Shown here: one piece after another, positions 1 through 10,426 of the stretch
How positions within the stretch are numbered: the stretch's first letter is position 1
Layout of the letters: each line of letters starts with the position of its first letter
Source of the DNA: Pimelobacter simplex
GTDB lineage: Bacteria; Actinomycetota; Actinomycetes; Propionibacteriales; Nocardioidaceae
Assembly: GCF_900114845.1 (NCBI RefSeq)
Contig: NZ_FOUK01000004.1
Span: 613,771 to 677,770 of the forward strand
Reading direction: 5' to 3'
DNA: 64,000 bases
The notes under the pieces: model-generated
Told to the model about the DNA's origin: nothing
Database searches by the model: none
Seen by the model: only the letters and a program-made list of their open reading frames with translations
Translations under genes and position numbers: made by a program

Positions 1-396
1 GACGCCGCCGTCGTCGACCTCCTCGCGGCGCTCAACACCGGCCACGAGGGAGGGTGCGGGACGCTCCACGCCAACTCCGCGGCCGACGTACCGGCCCGGG
101 TCGAAGCGCTCGCCCTCAGCGCCGGCCTCGGCCGGGAGGCCACCCACAGCCAGCTCGCGTCCGCGCTCGACGTCGTCCTGCACGTTGTCCGCGACCGGGG
201 TTCGGGACGCCGTCGGCTCGGCGAGATCGCCGTCCTCGACCGGGACGAGCGGACCGGCCTCGTCCGGACGGTCCCCGCCGTCACCTTCACCGACTCGGGG
301 CAGTCGGTGCCCGGGCCGGACCCGGCGGTCGCCGACCTCCGCGCGGTGCTCCACGGTGAAGGGCGAGCCGGGAGGGGTGAGGCAGGTGCACGCTGA
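1..396 (+). CDS. tadA: TadA/CpaF-type secretion ATPase, C-terminal part (5' end outside window)
   Basis: This is the last 131 residues of the hexameric ATPase that powers assembly of Tad/Flp pili at the inner face of the membrane. The visible part contains the C-terminal box NTGHEGGCGTLHANSA near residues 13-28, which matches the conserved His-containing segment of the TadA/VirB11 family. The Walker A and B boxes would lie upstream, outside the window. The reading frame is open from base 1 to TGA at 394-396 and overlaps the start of tadB, so translation is probably coupled. The family call rests on this box and on the following tadB/tadC genes. Confidence 0.85.
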   Translation, partial: DAAVVDLLAALNTGHEGGCGTLHANSAADVPARVEALALSAGLGREATHSQLASALDVVLHVVRDRGSGRRRLGEIAVLDRDERTGLVRTVPAVTFTDSGQSVPGPDPAVADLRAVLHGEGRAGRGEAGAR

Positions 397-1273
397 CCCG
401 GTCCTGCTCACCGCGCTCCTCCTCGCCGCGGCGACCGTGCTGCTGGGGCCGCTGAGGCCTCTGCCCGCGCGGCTGCCGCCGGCGCCCGACCGCCTCGCTG
501 GTCCCGGCCCCCGCTCCCGCTCCCGTCGCCGGTGGCGGCGGTGGCTGCCCGGGTTCCCGCTCCCATTCCTGGTCCCGGCTCCCGTTGTGGTCGCCGGTGC
601 CCTGGTACTGCCGTTCGGCGTCGTCCAGCTGCCCGCACGCCACGTGGTCCTGGCCGGACTTGCCGTCGCGCTTGCCGTCGGCGCCGGCCGACTCCTCGCG
701 GCCCGCCGCCGGGACCGGTCCGCCACTGACCTCCGCCGCGGCGTCGTCGACCTCTGCGACGTCCTCCAGGCGGAGCTGTCCGCCGGCCAGACACCTGCCG
801 CCGCCCTCGGCCACGCCGCGGCCGAGTGGCCGTACGTCGCTCCCGCCTCCCGCGCGGCGGCCTCCGGCGGCGACGTGCCCGCCGCCCTCCGCGCCCTCGC
901 CGAGCCGCCCGGAGCCGAGGCACTCCGCGTCGTCGCGGCCGCCTGGTACGTCTCCCACCGCGCGGGCCACGGTCTGGCCGACGTCCTCGCCCGCGTCGCC
1001 GCCGACCTCCGCGCCGCCGAGCACACCCGCCGGATCGTCGCCGGTGAGCTCGCCTCCGCCCGGGCTACCGCCCGCCTCCTGGCCGCCCTGCCGGTCCTCG
1101 CGCTCCTCATCGGCGCGGGAGCCGGCGCGGGAGCCGGCGCCGCTTCGGGGCCCTGGACGTTCCTCCTCACCCAGCCGGCCGGTCTCGCCTGCCTCTGCGC
1201 GGGCCTCGGCTTCGGGTACGCCGGACTCGCCTGGATCGAGGCCCTCGCCCGCGACGTGGACCGGGTCGCATGA
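386..1273 (+). CDS. tadB: TadB-like type II secretion system F-domain membrane protein
   Basis: This is an integral membrane platform protein of the Tad pilus, paired with TadC. The 295-residue product has hydrophobic segments near the N-terminus, a cytoplasmic helical stretch (DLCDVLQAELSAGQTPAAAL) typical of the T2SSF domain in its middle, and two C-terminal membrane helices. I chose the GTG at 386 because GGAGGG at 371-376 lies 9 bases upstream; a GTG at 377 is too close to that site. It overlaps the end of tadA, and its stop overlaps the ATG of tadC (ATGA). Codon use is extremely GC-rich, as in neighbouring tad genes. Confidence 0.85.
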   Translation: MHADPVLLTALLLAAATVLLGPLRPLPARLPPAPDRLAGPGPRSRSRRRWRRWLPGFPLPFLVPAPVVVAGALVLPFGVVQLPARHVVLAGLAVALAVGAGRLLAARRRDRSATDLRRGVVDLCDVLQAELSAGQTPAAALGHAAAEWPYVAPASRAAASGGDVPAALRALAEPPGAEALRVVAAAWYVSHRAGHGLADVLARVAADLRAAEHTRRIVAGELASARATARLLAALPVLALLIGAGAGAGAGAASGPWTFLLTQPAGLACLCAGLGFGYAGLAWIEALARDVDRVA

Positions 1274-2040
1274 GCGCCCTCGCCGCAGCCTCAGCCGCGA
1301 TCGCGTGCAGCCTCGCCGGCGCGGTCCTCCTGCTCACCCCGCATCGCCCGCGCCTCTCGCGTCCGGGTCAGCCGGCGCCCGACGCTGCCCGCTCCGGCAC
1401 CGGCTCCGACATTGGCTCCGACATCGCCGTCTCCGCGCCCGGACTGCTCCGCCGCGGCCGCCCGGTCTGGGCCGCGCTCGCCGGAGCCGGTGCCGCCGTT
1501 TTCCTCGGCGGCGTCCTGGCCCTCCCCGCCGGTCTCGTCGCGGCCGCTGCCACCTGGATCGCCGCCACCCGCGTCGAGCCGCCCTCCGTCCGGCGCCGGC
1601 GCGAACTGGTCCGCCGGGACCTCCCCCACGTCGTGACCCTCCTCGCCGCGGCCCTCCGCTCCGGCCTCGACCCGGCCGCCGCGATCGACCTCGTCTGCCG
1701 GGCGCTGCCCGGTCCGGCCTCGGCCCGGCTCGGACCCACGGCCGCCCGCCTCCACCTCGGCGGCGACGTCGCCGCCGTCTGGGCCGGACTCGCCCACGAC
1801 CCCGAGCTCGCACCCCTCGGCCGGACCCTCGCCCGCACCCACCGCACCGGCGCCCCCGTCGTCGCCGCGGTCGAGCGGCTCGCCGCGGACCTCGCCGCCC
1901 ACGCTCGGTCCGAGGTCGAGGACCGGGCTCGGGCTGTCGGCGTACGGGCCGCCGTACCGCTGGGGCTGTGCCTGCTCCCGGCCTTCCTCCTGCTCGGCAT
2001 CGTACCGCTCGCCGTCTCCCTGGCCGCCACCATCGTCTGA
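1270..2040 (+). CDS. tadC: TadC-like type II secretion system F-domain membrane protein
   Basis: This is the second T2SSF-family membrane component of the Tad machine, thought to form the platform with TadB. The 256-residue protein has an N-terminal membrane helix, a hydrophobic pair near residues 65-100, the conserved cytoplasmic helices (RRDLPHVVTLLAAALRSGLDP, near residues 117-136) and a C-terminal hydrophobic helix. Its ATG overlaps the tadB stop by four bases. A 163-base gap to the pilin gene follows, rich in C and with no obvious hairpin. The TadB/TadC distinction is by order and length only. Confidence 0.85.
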   Translation: MSALAAASAAIACSLAGAVLLLTPHRPRLSRPGQPAPDAARSGTGSDIGSDIAVSAPGLLRRGRPVWAALAGAGAAVFLGGVLALPAGLVAAAATWIAATRVEPPSVRRRRELVRRDLPHVVTLLAAALRSGLDPAAAIDLVCRALPGPASARLGPTAARLHLGGDVAAVWAGLAHDPELAPLGRTLARTHRTGAPVVAAVERLAADLAAHARSEVEDRARAVGVRAAVPLGLCLLPAFLLLGIVPLAVSLAATIV

Positions 2041-2203
2041 ACATCCGTCACTCCTGCCCCATCCCCGACCCCCTTTCCTCCCCAGCCCCACCCCGGCGCC
2101 CACCCCCTCCACAGCCCCGCCTCACCCCCACCGCTCCCGTCGCCACCCCCGCGCACTATCGGCACTCCCACGCCGCACCCGCGGCCCCGACGAATGGAGC
2201 GAC

Positions 2204-2440
2204 ATGAACCACCACCCCTCCCGCCACCTGTCCCGCCACCCCACCCGCGCCCACCCCCGCCCCCGTCTCCGTCCCCGATGCCGGGACGAGCGCGGCGTCA
2301 CGACCGCCGAGTACGCCGTCGCCACCGCCGCCGGAGCCGGTTTCGCCGGGCTCCTCTTCAAGCTGCTCACCGGAGGCTTCGGCAACCGGCTCATCAAGAG
2401 CCTCTTCGACCATGTCCTCGCGGTCCTCGGGCTCGGGTGA
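2204..2440 (+). CDS. DUF4244 Flp-pilin-like peptide
   Basis: This small protein of 78 residues carries the signature ERGVTTAEYAVATAAGAGFAG, a short positively charged leader followed by a hydrophobic helix beginning with TTAEYAV. That arrangement resembles the Flp prepilin processing site (G/xxxxEY). DUF4244 proteins sit at this position in actinobacterial tad clusters and are taken to be the pilin or a pilin-like subunit. The ATG at 2204 has GGAG about 6 bases upstream. The long Arg/His/Pro leader of roughly 28 residues is unusual for a prepilin; a start further in is possible, although no good alternative codon is visible. Confidence 0.8.
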   Translation: MNHHPSRHLSRHPTRAHPRPRLRPRCRDERGVTTAEYAVATAAGAGFAGLLFKLLTGGFGNRLIKSLFDHVLAVLGLG

Positions 2441-2446
2441 GGGGGA

Positions 2447-2815
2447 GTGCTCGCCCGACGTACCGGCCGGCAGCGGGGTGCCGTGACCGCGGAGCTGGCG
2501 CTGGCCCTCCCGACCCTGCTGCTCGTCACCGCCGGCCTCGTCTGGCTGCTCGCGGTCGCCGTCGGCCAGATCCGGACCGTCGACGCTGCCCGCGAGACCG
2601 CCCGCGCCCTCGCCCGCGGTGACGACTCCGCAGCCGCCCTCGCCCTCGGTCGCCAGGTCGCCCCTGACGGGGTACGGCTGTCCGTCTCTCAGGACGGCGA
2701 CCGGATCGTCGTCACCGCCCGCGGCCGGATCGCCGGTCCCGGGGGACTGTTCCGGTCCCTCCCCGGCGCCGAGCTCCGGGCCGAGGCGATCGCCGCCGCC
2801 GAGGAGCGACCGTGA
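2447..2815 (+). CDS. TadE-like minor pseudopilin
   Basis: The 122-residue product starts at GTG 2447, six bases after the pilin-like gene. It has the TadE pattern: a short basic leader, then GAVTAELALALPTLLLVTAG, a prepilin-type segment with the conserved Glu five residues into the hydrophobic helix, followed by a small extracytoplasmic domain. TadE-like pseudopilins are processed by the prepilin peptidase and help pilus assembly. Its stop overlaps the next start (GTGA), so the two pseudopilins are probably translated together. Confidence 0.82.
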   Translation: MLARRTGRQRGAVTAELALALPTLLLVTAGLVWLLAVAVGQIRTVDAARETARALARGDDSAAALALGRQVAPDGVRLSVSQDGDRIVVTARGRIAGPGGLFRSLPGAELRAEAIAAAEERP

Positions 2816-3555
2816 TCGCCCGCCGAGCCCCCACCCGGGCTCGCGCCCGCTCCCGTTGGCGTTGGCGTTGGCGGCGGGTCGCCCAAGCCGTCACGGTCCT
2901 CCGCGCCCGCCTGGCCTGGCGCCGCCACCGCTGCAACCGCCGCCGCGGGACACCGCCACCCACCCCGACCGACGAGCGCGGGGCAGCGACCGTCCTGGCG
3001 GTGGCGATGGCAGGGGTGCTGCTGCTCGTCGGCGCCGCGACGGGCGTGGTCGGCGCGATCGTCGTCGACCACCGGAGGGCCCAGGCGGCAGCGGATCTCG
3101 CCGCGCTCGCCGCCGCGGCTCATCCCGGCCGCGACCCCTGTACGACGGCCGCCCGGGTCGCGACCGCCAACGACGCCACCCTCCGGTCCTGCCGCCGCGA
3201 CGGACCAGACGTCGTCGTCACGGTGGTCGTCCAGGGACCGCGCTGGCTCGGCCAGGAGGGCGACCTCACCGCCTCAGCTCGCGCTGGCCCCGACCCAGCC
3301 CCGGCGCCAGCTCGGGCGCCAGCTCGGGCGCCAGCTCGGGCGCCGACTCAGGTGCCCGCCGTGACACCCGTCGCGAGCAGACCAGCCGTCAGACTCGGGC
3401 TCAGACGTCCCCGTCGTCGCGCCGGTCCCGGTCGCGCCGCTCGAGGTCCGCCTCGTCCAGCTTCTCCGACAGCTCGGCGAGCCGCTTGTGCTCCTTGCGC
3501 CGCTTCCAGGACTGCTTCATGCCGCCCTTCATCATCCAGAGCCCGAGGACGGTGA
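2812..3555 (+). CDS. TadF/Rv3654c-like pseudopilin with an odd C-terminal extension
   Basis: The N-terminal part (to about residue 150) has a basic leader, the segment DERGAATVLAVAMAGVLLLV and a pair of hydrophobic helices. This is the pattern of the actinobacterial helicase/secretion-neighbourhood TadE-like family (Rv3654c type). The normal protein would end near residue 150-165. Instead the frame continues through a 12-base tandem repeat (from 3303) and about 155 bases antisense to the convergent membrane-protein gene, giving an Arg/Ala/Pro-rich tail without domain character. Either the ancestral stop has been lost or the frame shown is wrong near the end. The gene is real; its 3' limit is uncertain. 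Confidence 0.65.
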   Translation: MIARRAPTRARARSRWRWRWRRVAQAVTVLRARLAWRRHRCNRRRGTPPPTPTDERGAATVLAVAMAGVLLLVGAATGVVGAIVVDHRRAQAAADLAALAAAAHPGRDPCTTAARVATANDATLRSCRRDGPDVVVTVVVQGPRWLGQEGDLTASARAGPDPAPAPARAPARAPARAPTQVPAVTPVASRPAVRLGLRRPRRRAGPGRAARGPPRPASPTARRAACAPCAASRTASCRPSSSRARGR

Positions 3556-3715
3556 GCAGCATGGAGACCGCGCCCCAGAGCACCAGGGTGCGGGGGGCGA
3601 CGTCCATGTTGAGGATCTCCGCCGAACGATGGTTGTAGTCGATGCTGGCGCCGAAGAAGCTGAGAACGAGCCCGAGCACTCCGAGCACCAGTACGACCAG
3701 TCCGAGCAGGAGCAT
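3401..3715 (-). CDS. Small two-helix membrane protein of unknown function
   Basis: The 104-residue protein has two hydrophobic segments (residues 1-21 and about 45-62), followed by a basic then acidic charged tail (KRRKEHKRLAELSEKLDEAD) that probably forms a short coiled coil in the cytoplasm. It lies 9 bases downstream of the helicase gene on the same strand and probably shares its transcript. I do not recognise a named family. It overlaps the end of the convergent pseudopilin reading frame; its membrane-protein pattern makes this strand the better coding call for 3401-3555. Confidence 0.7.
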   Translation of the reverse strand: MLLLGLVVLVLGVLGLVLSFFGASIDYNHRSAEILNMDVAPRTLVLWGAVSMLLTVLGLWMMKGGMKQSWKRRKEHKRLAELSEKLDEADLERRDRDRRDDGDV

Positions 3716-3724
3716 GGCGGCAGG

Positions 3725-6097
3725 CTACGCCACGTCGGGGGGTGCGTCGGTGAGCAACGCGTCGAGCAGGGCCACGGCGCCGGCCTTGTCGAGCGGGTCG
3801 TTGCCGTTGCCGCACTTGGGTGACTGGATGCACGAGGGGCAGCCGCTGGCGCACTCGCAGGAGGCGATGGTGGCGCGGGTGGCGCGGAGCCAGGTGGCGG
3901 CGGTCCGGTAGCCGCGCTCGGCGAAGCCGGCACCGCCGGGGTGGCCGTCGTGCACGAAGACGGTGAGGACGCCGGTGTCGGGGTGGCGGGCGGTGGAGAC
4001 GCCGCCGATGTCCCAGCGGTCGCAGGTCGCGAAGAGAGGAAGGAGGCCGATCGAGCAGTGCTCGGCGGCGTGGGCGGCGCCAGGGAGGTCGGCGAGGTCG
4101 AGGCCGGTGGTGGCGAGCATCCGGGTGACGACCTCGTCGGGGACGGTCCACCAGACGGCCGCGGTGGAGAGGGTGCGCGCGGGCAGGTCGAGGGGAGTCT
4201 CGTCGATGACCTCGCCGGTGCGGAGCCGGCGGCGGAGGTACGACGTGACCTGGTTGGTCACCTCGACGGTGCCGAAGGAGACCTGGCACGGGCCCCAGGC
4301 GACGTGCTCGCGCTCGTCGACGATCCGGATGTCGGTGATGTCGCGGGCGGTGGTGGTGTGGTCGACGGCGACCCGGGTCAGGGTGGCGACCCGGTCGTCG
4401 AGGTCGAGCTCGTCGACACGCCAGGTCTGGCCGCGGTGGAGGTAGATGGCGCCGGTGTGGGCGGTGCTGTGGGCGCGGCCGCCGTCGACGGTGCCGACGA
4501 CGCGGCCGGTCGCGCCCTCGACGAGCTGGACCTGGGCGCCGCCGGCGGAGCGGATGTCGGCGAGGTCGGCGGCCCGGGAGCGGTCGGTCCAGTACCAGCC
4601 GGCGGCGCGGCGGCGGAGCAGGCCGCGCTCGACGAGGGAGCCGAGCACCTCGCGCATGCGGGGGCCGAAGAGGGCGGCGTCGGCGACGGTCACCGGCAGC
4701 TCCTGGGCGGCGGCGCAGAGGTGGGGGCCGAGGATGTAGGGGTTGTCGGTGTCGAAGACGGTGCCCTCGACGGGGCGGCCGAGCAGGGCGTCCGGGTGGT
4801 GGACGAGGTAGGTGTCGAGCGGGTCGTCGCGGGCGACGAAGAGGCCCAAGGCGCCGCCGGCGTCGCGTCCGGCGCGGCCGACCTGCTGCCAGAAGGCCGC
4901 CCGGGTGCCGGGGTAGCCGGTGACGAGGACGGCGTCGAGGCCGCTGACGTCGATGCCGAGCTCGAGGGCGTTGGTCGCGGCCATGCCGAGGAGGCGGCCG
5001 CTGCGGAGGTCGTCCTCGAGCGCCCGGCGCTCCTCGGGGAGATAGCCGCCGCGGTAGGAGTCGACCCGTCCTGCCAGCGAGGGGTCGACCTCGGCGACGA
5101 GCTCGCCGGCGCGCTGGGCGACGGTCTCGACGCCGTGGCGGGAGCGGACGAAGGCGAGGGTCCGGACGTCGTCGACGACGAGGTCGGCGAGGAGGTCGGC
5201 GGTCTCGGCGGTGGCGGGACGGCGGACCGGCGCCCCGTTCTCGCCCTGGTACGACGTGAGGGGCGGCTCCCACAGCCCCACCTGGAGCGCGCCTCGGGGC
5301 GACCCGTCGGCAGTGACGGCGGTGACGTCGAGGCCGGTCATCCGGCGCGCGGTCAGGTCGGGGTCGGCGACCGTGGCGGAGGCGAGCATGAAGGTGGGGG
5401 AGGCGCCGTAGGCCGCGCAGACCCGCCGCAGCCGGCGCACGATCTGGGCGACGTGGGCGCCGAACACGCCGCGGTAGTGGTGGCACTCGTCGATGACGAC
5501 GTAGCGCAGCGAGCGGAAGAACTGGGTCCAGCGCTCGTGCCCGGGCAGCAGGGAGCGGTGGAGCATGTCGGGGTTGGAGAGGACGTACTCGGCGTGGTCG
5601 CGGGTCCACTCCCGCTCCTCGGGAGTGGAGTCGCCGTCGTGGGTGGCGACCCGGACGTCGAGCCCGAGGTCGTGGAGCGAGGACCACTGGTCGTGCGCGA
5701 GAGCCTTGGTCGGGGCGAGGTAGAGCACGGCGGCGCCGCGCTGGCCGCGGGGGCCGCGGGCGGCGCGGACCGCGGACAGGGCGGGGAGCAGGTAGGCGAG
5801 GGACTTGCCGGACGCCGTCCCGGTGGCGACGACGACGTGCTCGCCGCGGTGGGCGGCCTCGGCGACGGCGACCTGGTGGGCCCAGGGCCGGGCGATGCCG
5901 CGCGCCTCGTAGGCCGCGACGACGGCCGGGTCGGCCCAGGCCGGCCAGTCGGCGTGGACCGCGGCGCGGGCGGGCACCTCGCGGCGGTGGGTGAGCCGCT
6001 CGGCCCGTCCGGGGAGCGCGGTGAGCCGGTCGAGGAGCGCGCCCGGGTCGCGCCGGCCGGCGGTGGCCGGGAGGCGGAGATCGGGCTGCGCGGTCAT
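3725..6097 (-). CDS. DEAD/DEAH-box superfamily II helicase with DUF1998 Cys4 domain (MrfA/SftH-like)
   Basis: This is an ATP-dependent DNA helicase or translocase of about 790 residues. Motif I is ATGTASGKS, motif II is the DECH box (VVIDECHHYRG), motif III is SATVADP and motif VI is QQVGRAGRD. The C-terminus carries the four-cysteine cluster CECASGCPSCIQSPKCG that defines the DUF1998 domain of B. subtilis MrfA and mycobacterial SftH. Members act as 3'-5' helicases; MrfA is linked to mitomycin C repair. The start at 6097 (MTAQPD) is preferred over GTG 6127, which adds ten uncharacteristic residues. It is divergent from the STAS gene, the same neighbourhood I recall for Streptomyces bldG. Confidence 0.9.
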   Translation of the reverse strand: MTAQPDLRLPATAGRRDPGALLDRLTALPGRAERLTHRREVPARAAVHADWPAWADPAVVAAYEARGIARPWAHQVAVAEAAHRGEHVVVATGTASGKSLAYLLPALSAVRAARGPRGQRGAAVLYLAPTKALAHDQWSSLHDLGLDVRVATHDGDSTPEEREWTRDHAEYVLSNPDMLHRSLLPGHERWTQFFRSLRYVVIDECHHYRGVFGAHVAQIVRRLRRVCAAYGASPTFMLASATVADPDLTARRMTGLDVTAVTADGSPRGALQVGLWEPPLTSYQGENGAPVRRPATAETADLLADLVVDDVRTLAFVRSRHGVETVAQRAGELVAEVDPSLAGRVDSYRGGYLPEERRALEDDLRSGRLLGMAATNALELGIDVSGLDAVLVTGYPGTRAAFWQQVGRAGRDAGGALGLFVARDDPLDTYLVHHPDALLGRPVEGTVFDTDNPYILGPHLCAAAQELPVTVADAALFGPRMREVLGSLVERGLLRRRAAGWYWTDRSRAADLADIRSAGGAQVQLVEGATGRVVGTVDGGRAHSTAHTGAIYLHRGQTWRVDELDLDDRVATLTRVAVDHTTTARDITDIRIVDEREHVAWGPCQVSFGTVEVTNQVTSYLRRRLRTGEVIDETPLDLPARTLSTAAVWWTVPDEVVTRMLATTGLDLADLPGAAHAAEHCSIGLLPLFATCDRWDIGGVSTARHPDTGVLTVFVHDGHPGGAGFAERGYRTAATWLRATRATIASCECASGCPSCIQSPKCGNGNDPLDKAGAVALLDALLTDAPPDVA

Positions 6098-6257
6098 GCT
6101 TCCGATTGTCGCAACTGCCCCCGACACAACTGAACACGCCGCGGCGGAACGAGGTGATCAGGTTCCGCGGATTCCGCGCTCACTGTGCGCCCGGGCGGTC
6201 GACATGGTTTGATGAGTGCCACTGCATACGTAAGTGAGTGCTCCCGGGGTGAGGGTC

Positions 6258-6590
6258 GTGAATCTGACACTGTCGACGCGCGAGGTCGGTGGGCGCACCG
6301 TCGTTGCCGTGGGTGGCGAGATCGACGTCTACACGGCTCCGAAGCTGCGCGACACGATCACCGAGCTGGTCGCCGCGGGCACGTACCACCTGGTGGTGGA
6401 CATGGTGGACGTCGAGTTCCTCGACTCCACCGGTCTCGGCGTGCTGGTCGGCGGCCTCAAGAAGGTCCGCGCCCACGACGGCTCGCTCGAGCTGGTCTGC
6501 AATGCCGACCGGCTGCTGAAGATCTTCAAGATCACCGGGCTGGCGAAGGTCTTCGTCATCCACGACTCCGCCGACGCCGCCCTGGCCTGA
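6258..6590 (+). CDS. bldG: BldG-like anti-sigma factor antagonist (STAS domain)
   Basis: This is a single-domain STAS protein of about 110 residues that would bind and sequester anti-sigma factors when unphosphorylated. It has the motif FLDSTGLGVLVGGLKKVRAH, in which the serine is the expected phosphorylation site. With the GTG at 6258 the N-terminus reads VNLTLSTREVGG and the serine is residue 57, the position I recall for Ser57 of Streptomyces BldG; this supports 6258 over GTG 6234 or 6249. A GGTGAGGG stretch just upstream may serve as ribosome site, although it is close. The usual anti-sigma partner gene is not beside it. Confidence 0.85.
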   Translation: MNLTLSTREVGGRTVVAVGGEIDVYTAPKLRDTITELVAAGTYHLVVDMVDVEFLDSTGLGVLVGGLKKVRAHDGSLELVCNADRLLKIFKITGLAKVFVIHDSADAALA

Positions 6591-6634
6591 GCGGCCCGTG
6601 CGGTCCGCGGTACGACGTCCGAGCGCTCGCCGCT

Positions 6635-7990
6635 GTGCGTGAGCTGCTCTCGGCCATCGAGGCCCGCCTGGACGAGCCGACCGCGCGGGGTCTCGCCGCG
6701 GCGGTCGGGCGGGCGCTGCGCGACGGCGAGCTGACCGGCGGGGAGCGGCTGCCGCCGATCCGCACCGTCGCCCGCGAGCTGGCGCTGTCGCCGACCACGG
6801 TGAGCGCGGCGTGGTCGATCCTGGCGCGGGCCGGCGCGATCCGCACGGCGGGGCGCAACGGCACGATCGTGGCCGAGCAGGCGCAGCCGGCGGAGGGCCG
6901 GATCCGGCGGGTGGTCGACCCGCGGGCGCAGTTCGCGCTCGACCTGTCCACGGGCGTCCCCGACATGGCGCTGCTGCCGTCGTTGACGACCGCGCTGCAG
7001 GCGCTGAGCAAGGCGGGCGCGGCGGAGAGCTACCTGGAGGACCCGGTGCTGCCGGCGCTGCAGGAGCGGATCCTCGCGGACTGGCCGACTCCGGCGTCCT
7101 CGCTGGCGATCGTCGACGGCGCGATGGACGCGGTCGAGCTGGTGGTCCGCTCCCAGCTCCAGTACGGCGACACGGTGGTCGTGGAGCACCCCGAGTTCCC
7201 GCCGGCGCTCGACATCTTCGAGGCCGCCGGCGTCGGGGTGATCGGCGTCCGTCTCGACGACGAAGGCGTGGTCCCCGCCGAGCTGGAGGCCGCCCTGGCG
7301 AAGGGACCGCGGGCGTTCTTCCTCCAGCCGCGGGCGCACAACCCGACGGGGATCTCGACGACGCCCGGCCGCGCCGAGGAGCTGGCCCGGGTGCTGGCGG
7401 CGGCGCCGTCCCCGGTGCTCGTGGTCGAGGACGACTCGGCGGGCGCGATCAGCACGTCCCCCGACGTCAGCCTGGGGGCCTTCCTGCCCGAGCGGACGGT
7501 GCACGTCCGCAGCTTCGGCAAGTCCCACGGCCCGGACCTGCGGCTGGCGGCGGTGTCCGGTCCCGACGAGGTCCTCGCGGGGATCGCCCGCCTGCGCCAG
7601 CTCGGCCAGGGCTGGAGCAGCCGGCTGCTGCAGCGGGTCCTGCTGGAGCTGCTCTCCGACGAGGTGGCGCTCGCCCAGGTCGCCACCGCCCGCACGACGT
7701 ACGCCGAGCGGCGGGCGGCGTTCTGCGCGGTCCTGCGGCGCCACGACATCGAGGTGACCGGCCGCGACGGGCTCAACGTGTGGGTGCCGGTCCGCGACGA
7801 GTCCGCCGCGCTCGTGCGGCTCGCGTCGCTCGGGATCGGCGTGATGCCGGGCGCGCCGTTCCAGGTGTTCCCGGGGGAGGGCGCCTACGTGCGGGTCACC
7901 GTCGGCCTGCTGGGCGACGACCTCGAGGAGGTCGCGGAGAGCGTCGCGGAGGCCGCACAGATGGGTTCCTGGCACAGCCGGGTGCGCTGA
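6635..7990 (+). CDS. MocR-type GntR regulator fused to a PLP aminotransferase-like domain
   Basis: The N-terminal 70 residues form a GntR winged helix (GGERLPPIRTVARELALSPTTV). The remaining 380 form a fold type I aminotransferase domain with HNPTG (substrate/PLP region), VVEDD and the probable Schiff-base lysine in VRSFGKSHG (residue 296 from the chosen start). MocR proteins use PLP or amino-acid derivatives as effectors and usually control metabolic genes nearby. I chose GTG 6635 because it gives a normal N-terminus; no ATG is available. It lies 44 bases after the STAS gene, where an anti-sigma factor gene might be expected. Its target is not apparent from the context. Confidence 0.82.
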   Translation: MRELLSAIEARLDEPTARGLAAAVGRALRDGELTGGERLPPIRTVARELALSPTTVSAAWSILARAGAIRTAGRNGTIVAEQAQPAEGRIRRVVDPRAQFALDLSTGVPDMALLPSLTTALQALSKAGAAESYLEDPVLPALQERILADWPTPASSLAIVDGAMDAVELVVRSQLQYGDTVVVEHPEFPPALDIFEAAGVGVIGVRLDDEGVVPAELEAALAKGPRAFFLQPRAHNPTGISTTPGRAEELARVLAAAPSPVLVVEDDSAGAISTSPDVSLGAFLPERTVHVRSFGKSHGPDLRLAAVSGPDEVLAGIARLRQLGQGWSSRLLQRVLLELLSDEVALAQVATARTTYAERRAAFCAVLRRHDIEVTGRDGLNVWVPVRDESAALVRLASLGIGVMPGAPFQVFPGEGAYVRVTVGLLGDDLEEVAESVAEAAQMGSWHSRVR

Positions 7991-8005
7991 GACACGCCCG
8001 AACGG

Positions 8006-8021
8006 TGTGACTCGCGTCACA
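8006..8021. promoter_or_regulatory. CRP/GlxR-like palindrome upstream of hppA
   Basis: The sequence TGTGACTCGCGTCACA has perfect TGTGAC/GTCACA half-sites with a 4-base centre, and matches the consensus TGTGA-N6-TCACA of CRP-family regulators. It lies 103 bases before the hppA start. A TAGACT -10-like hexamer at 8052-8057 would put the start of transcription near 8064, so the site would be centred near -50. Binding by a CRP/GlxR-type protein is inferred from the consensus. Confidence 0.6.
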
Positions 8022-8123
8022 ACGTCCATGTGTTCTGCGCCACACCCTGCGTAGACTCCGGCCCACGATCTCAGACCTGGGTCCCCGCGGCCCGTCGCTG
8101 AACTCCCTCAGGAGGCAAGTCGT

Positions 8124-10424
<2,301 letters not shown>

Positions 10425-10426
10425 TC

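Noticed and set aside
3941..6133. A 730-codon open frame on the plus strand through the helicase gene
   Set aside because: It is antisense to a complete, motif-bearing helicase and its product is a Gly/Val/Glu-rich shadow caused by high GC at third positions.
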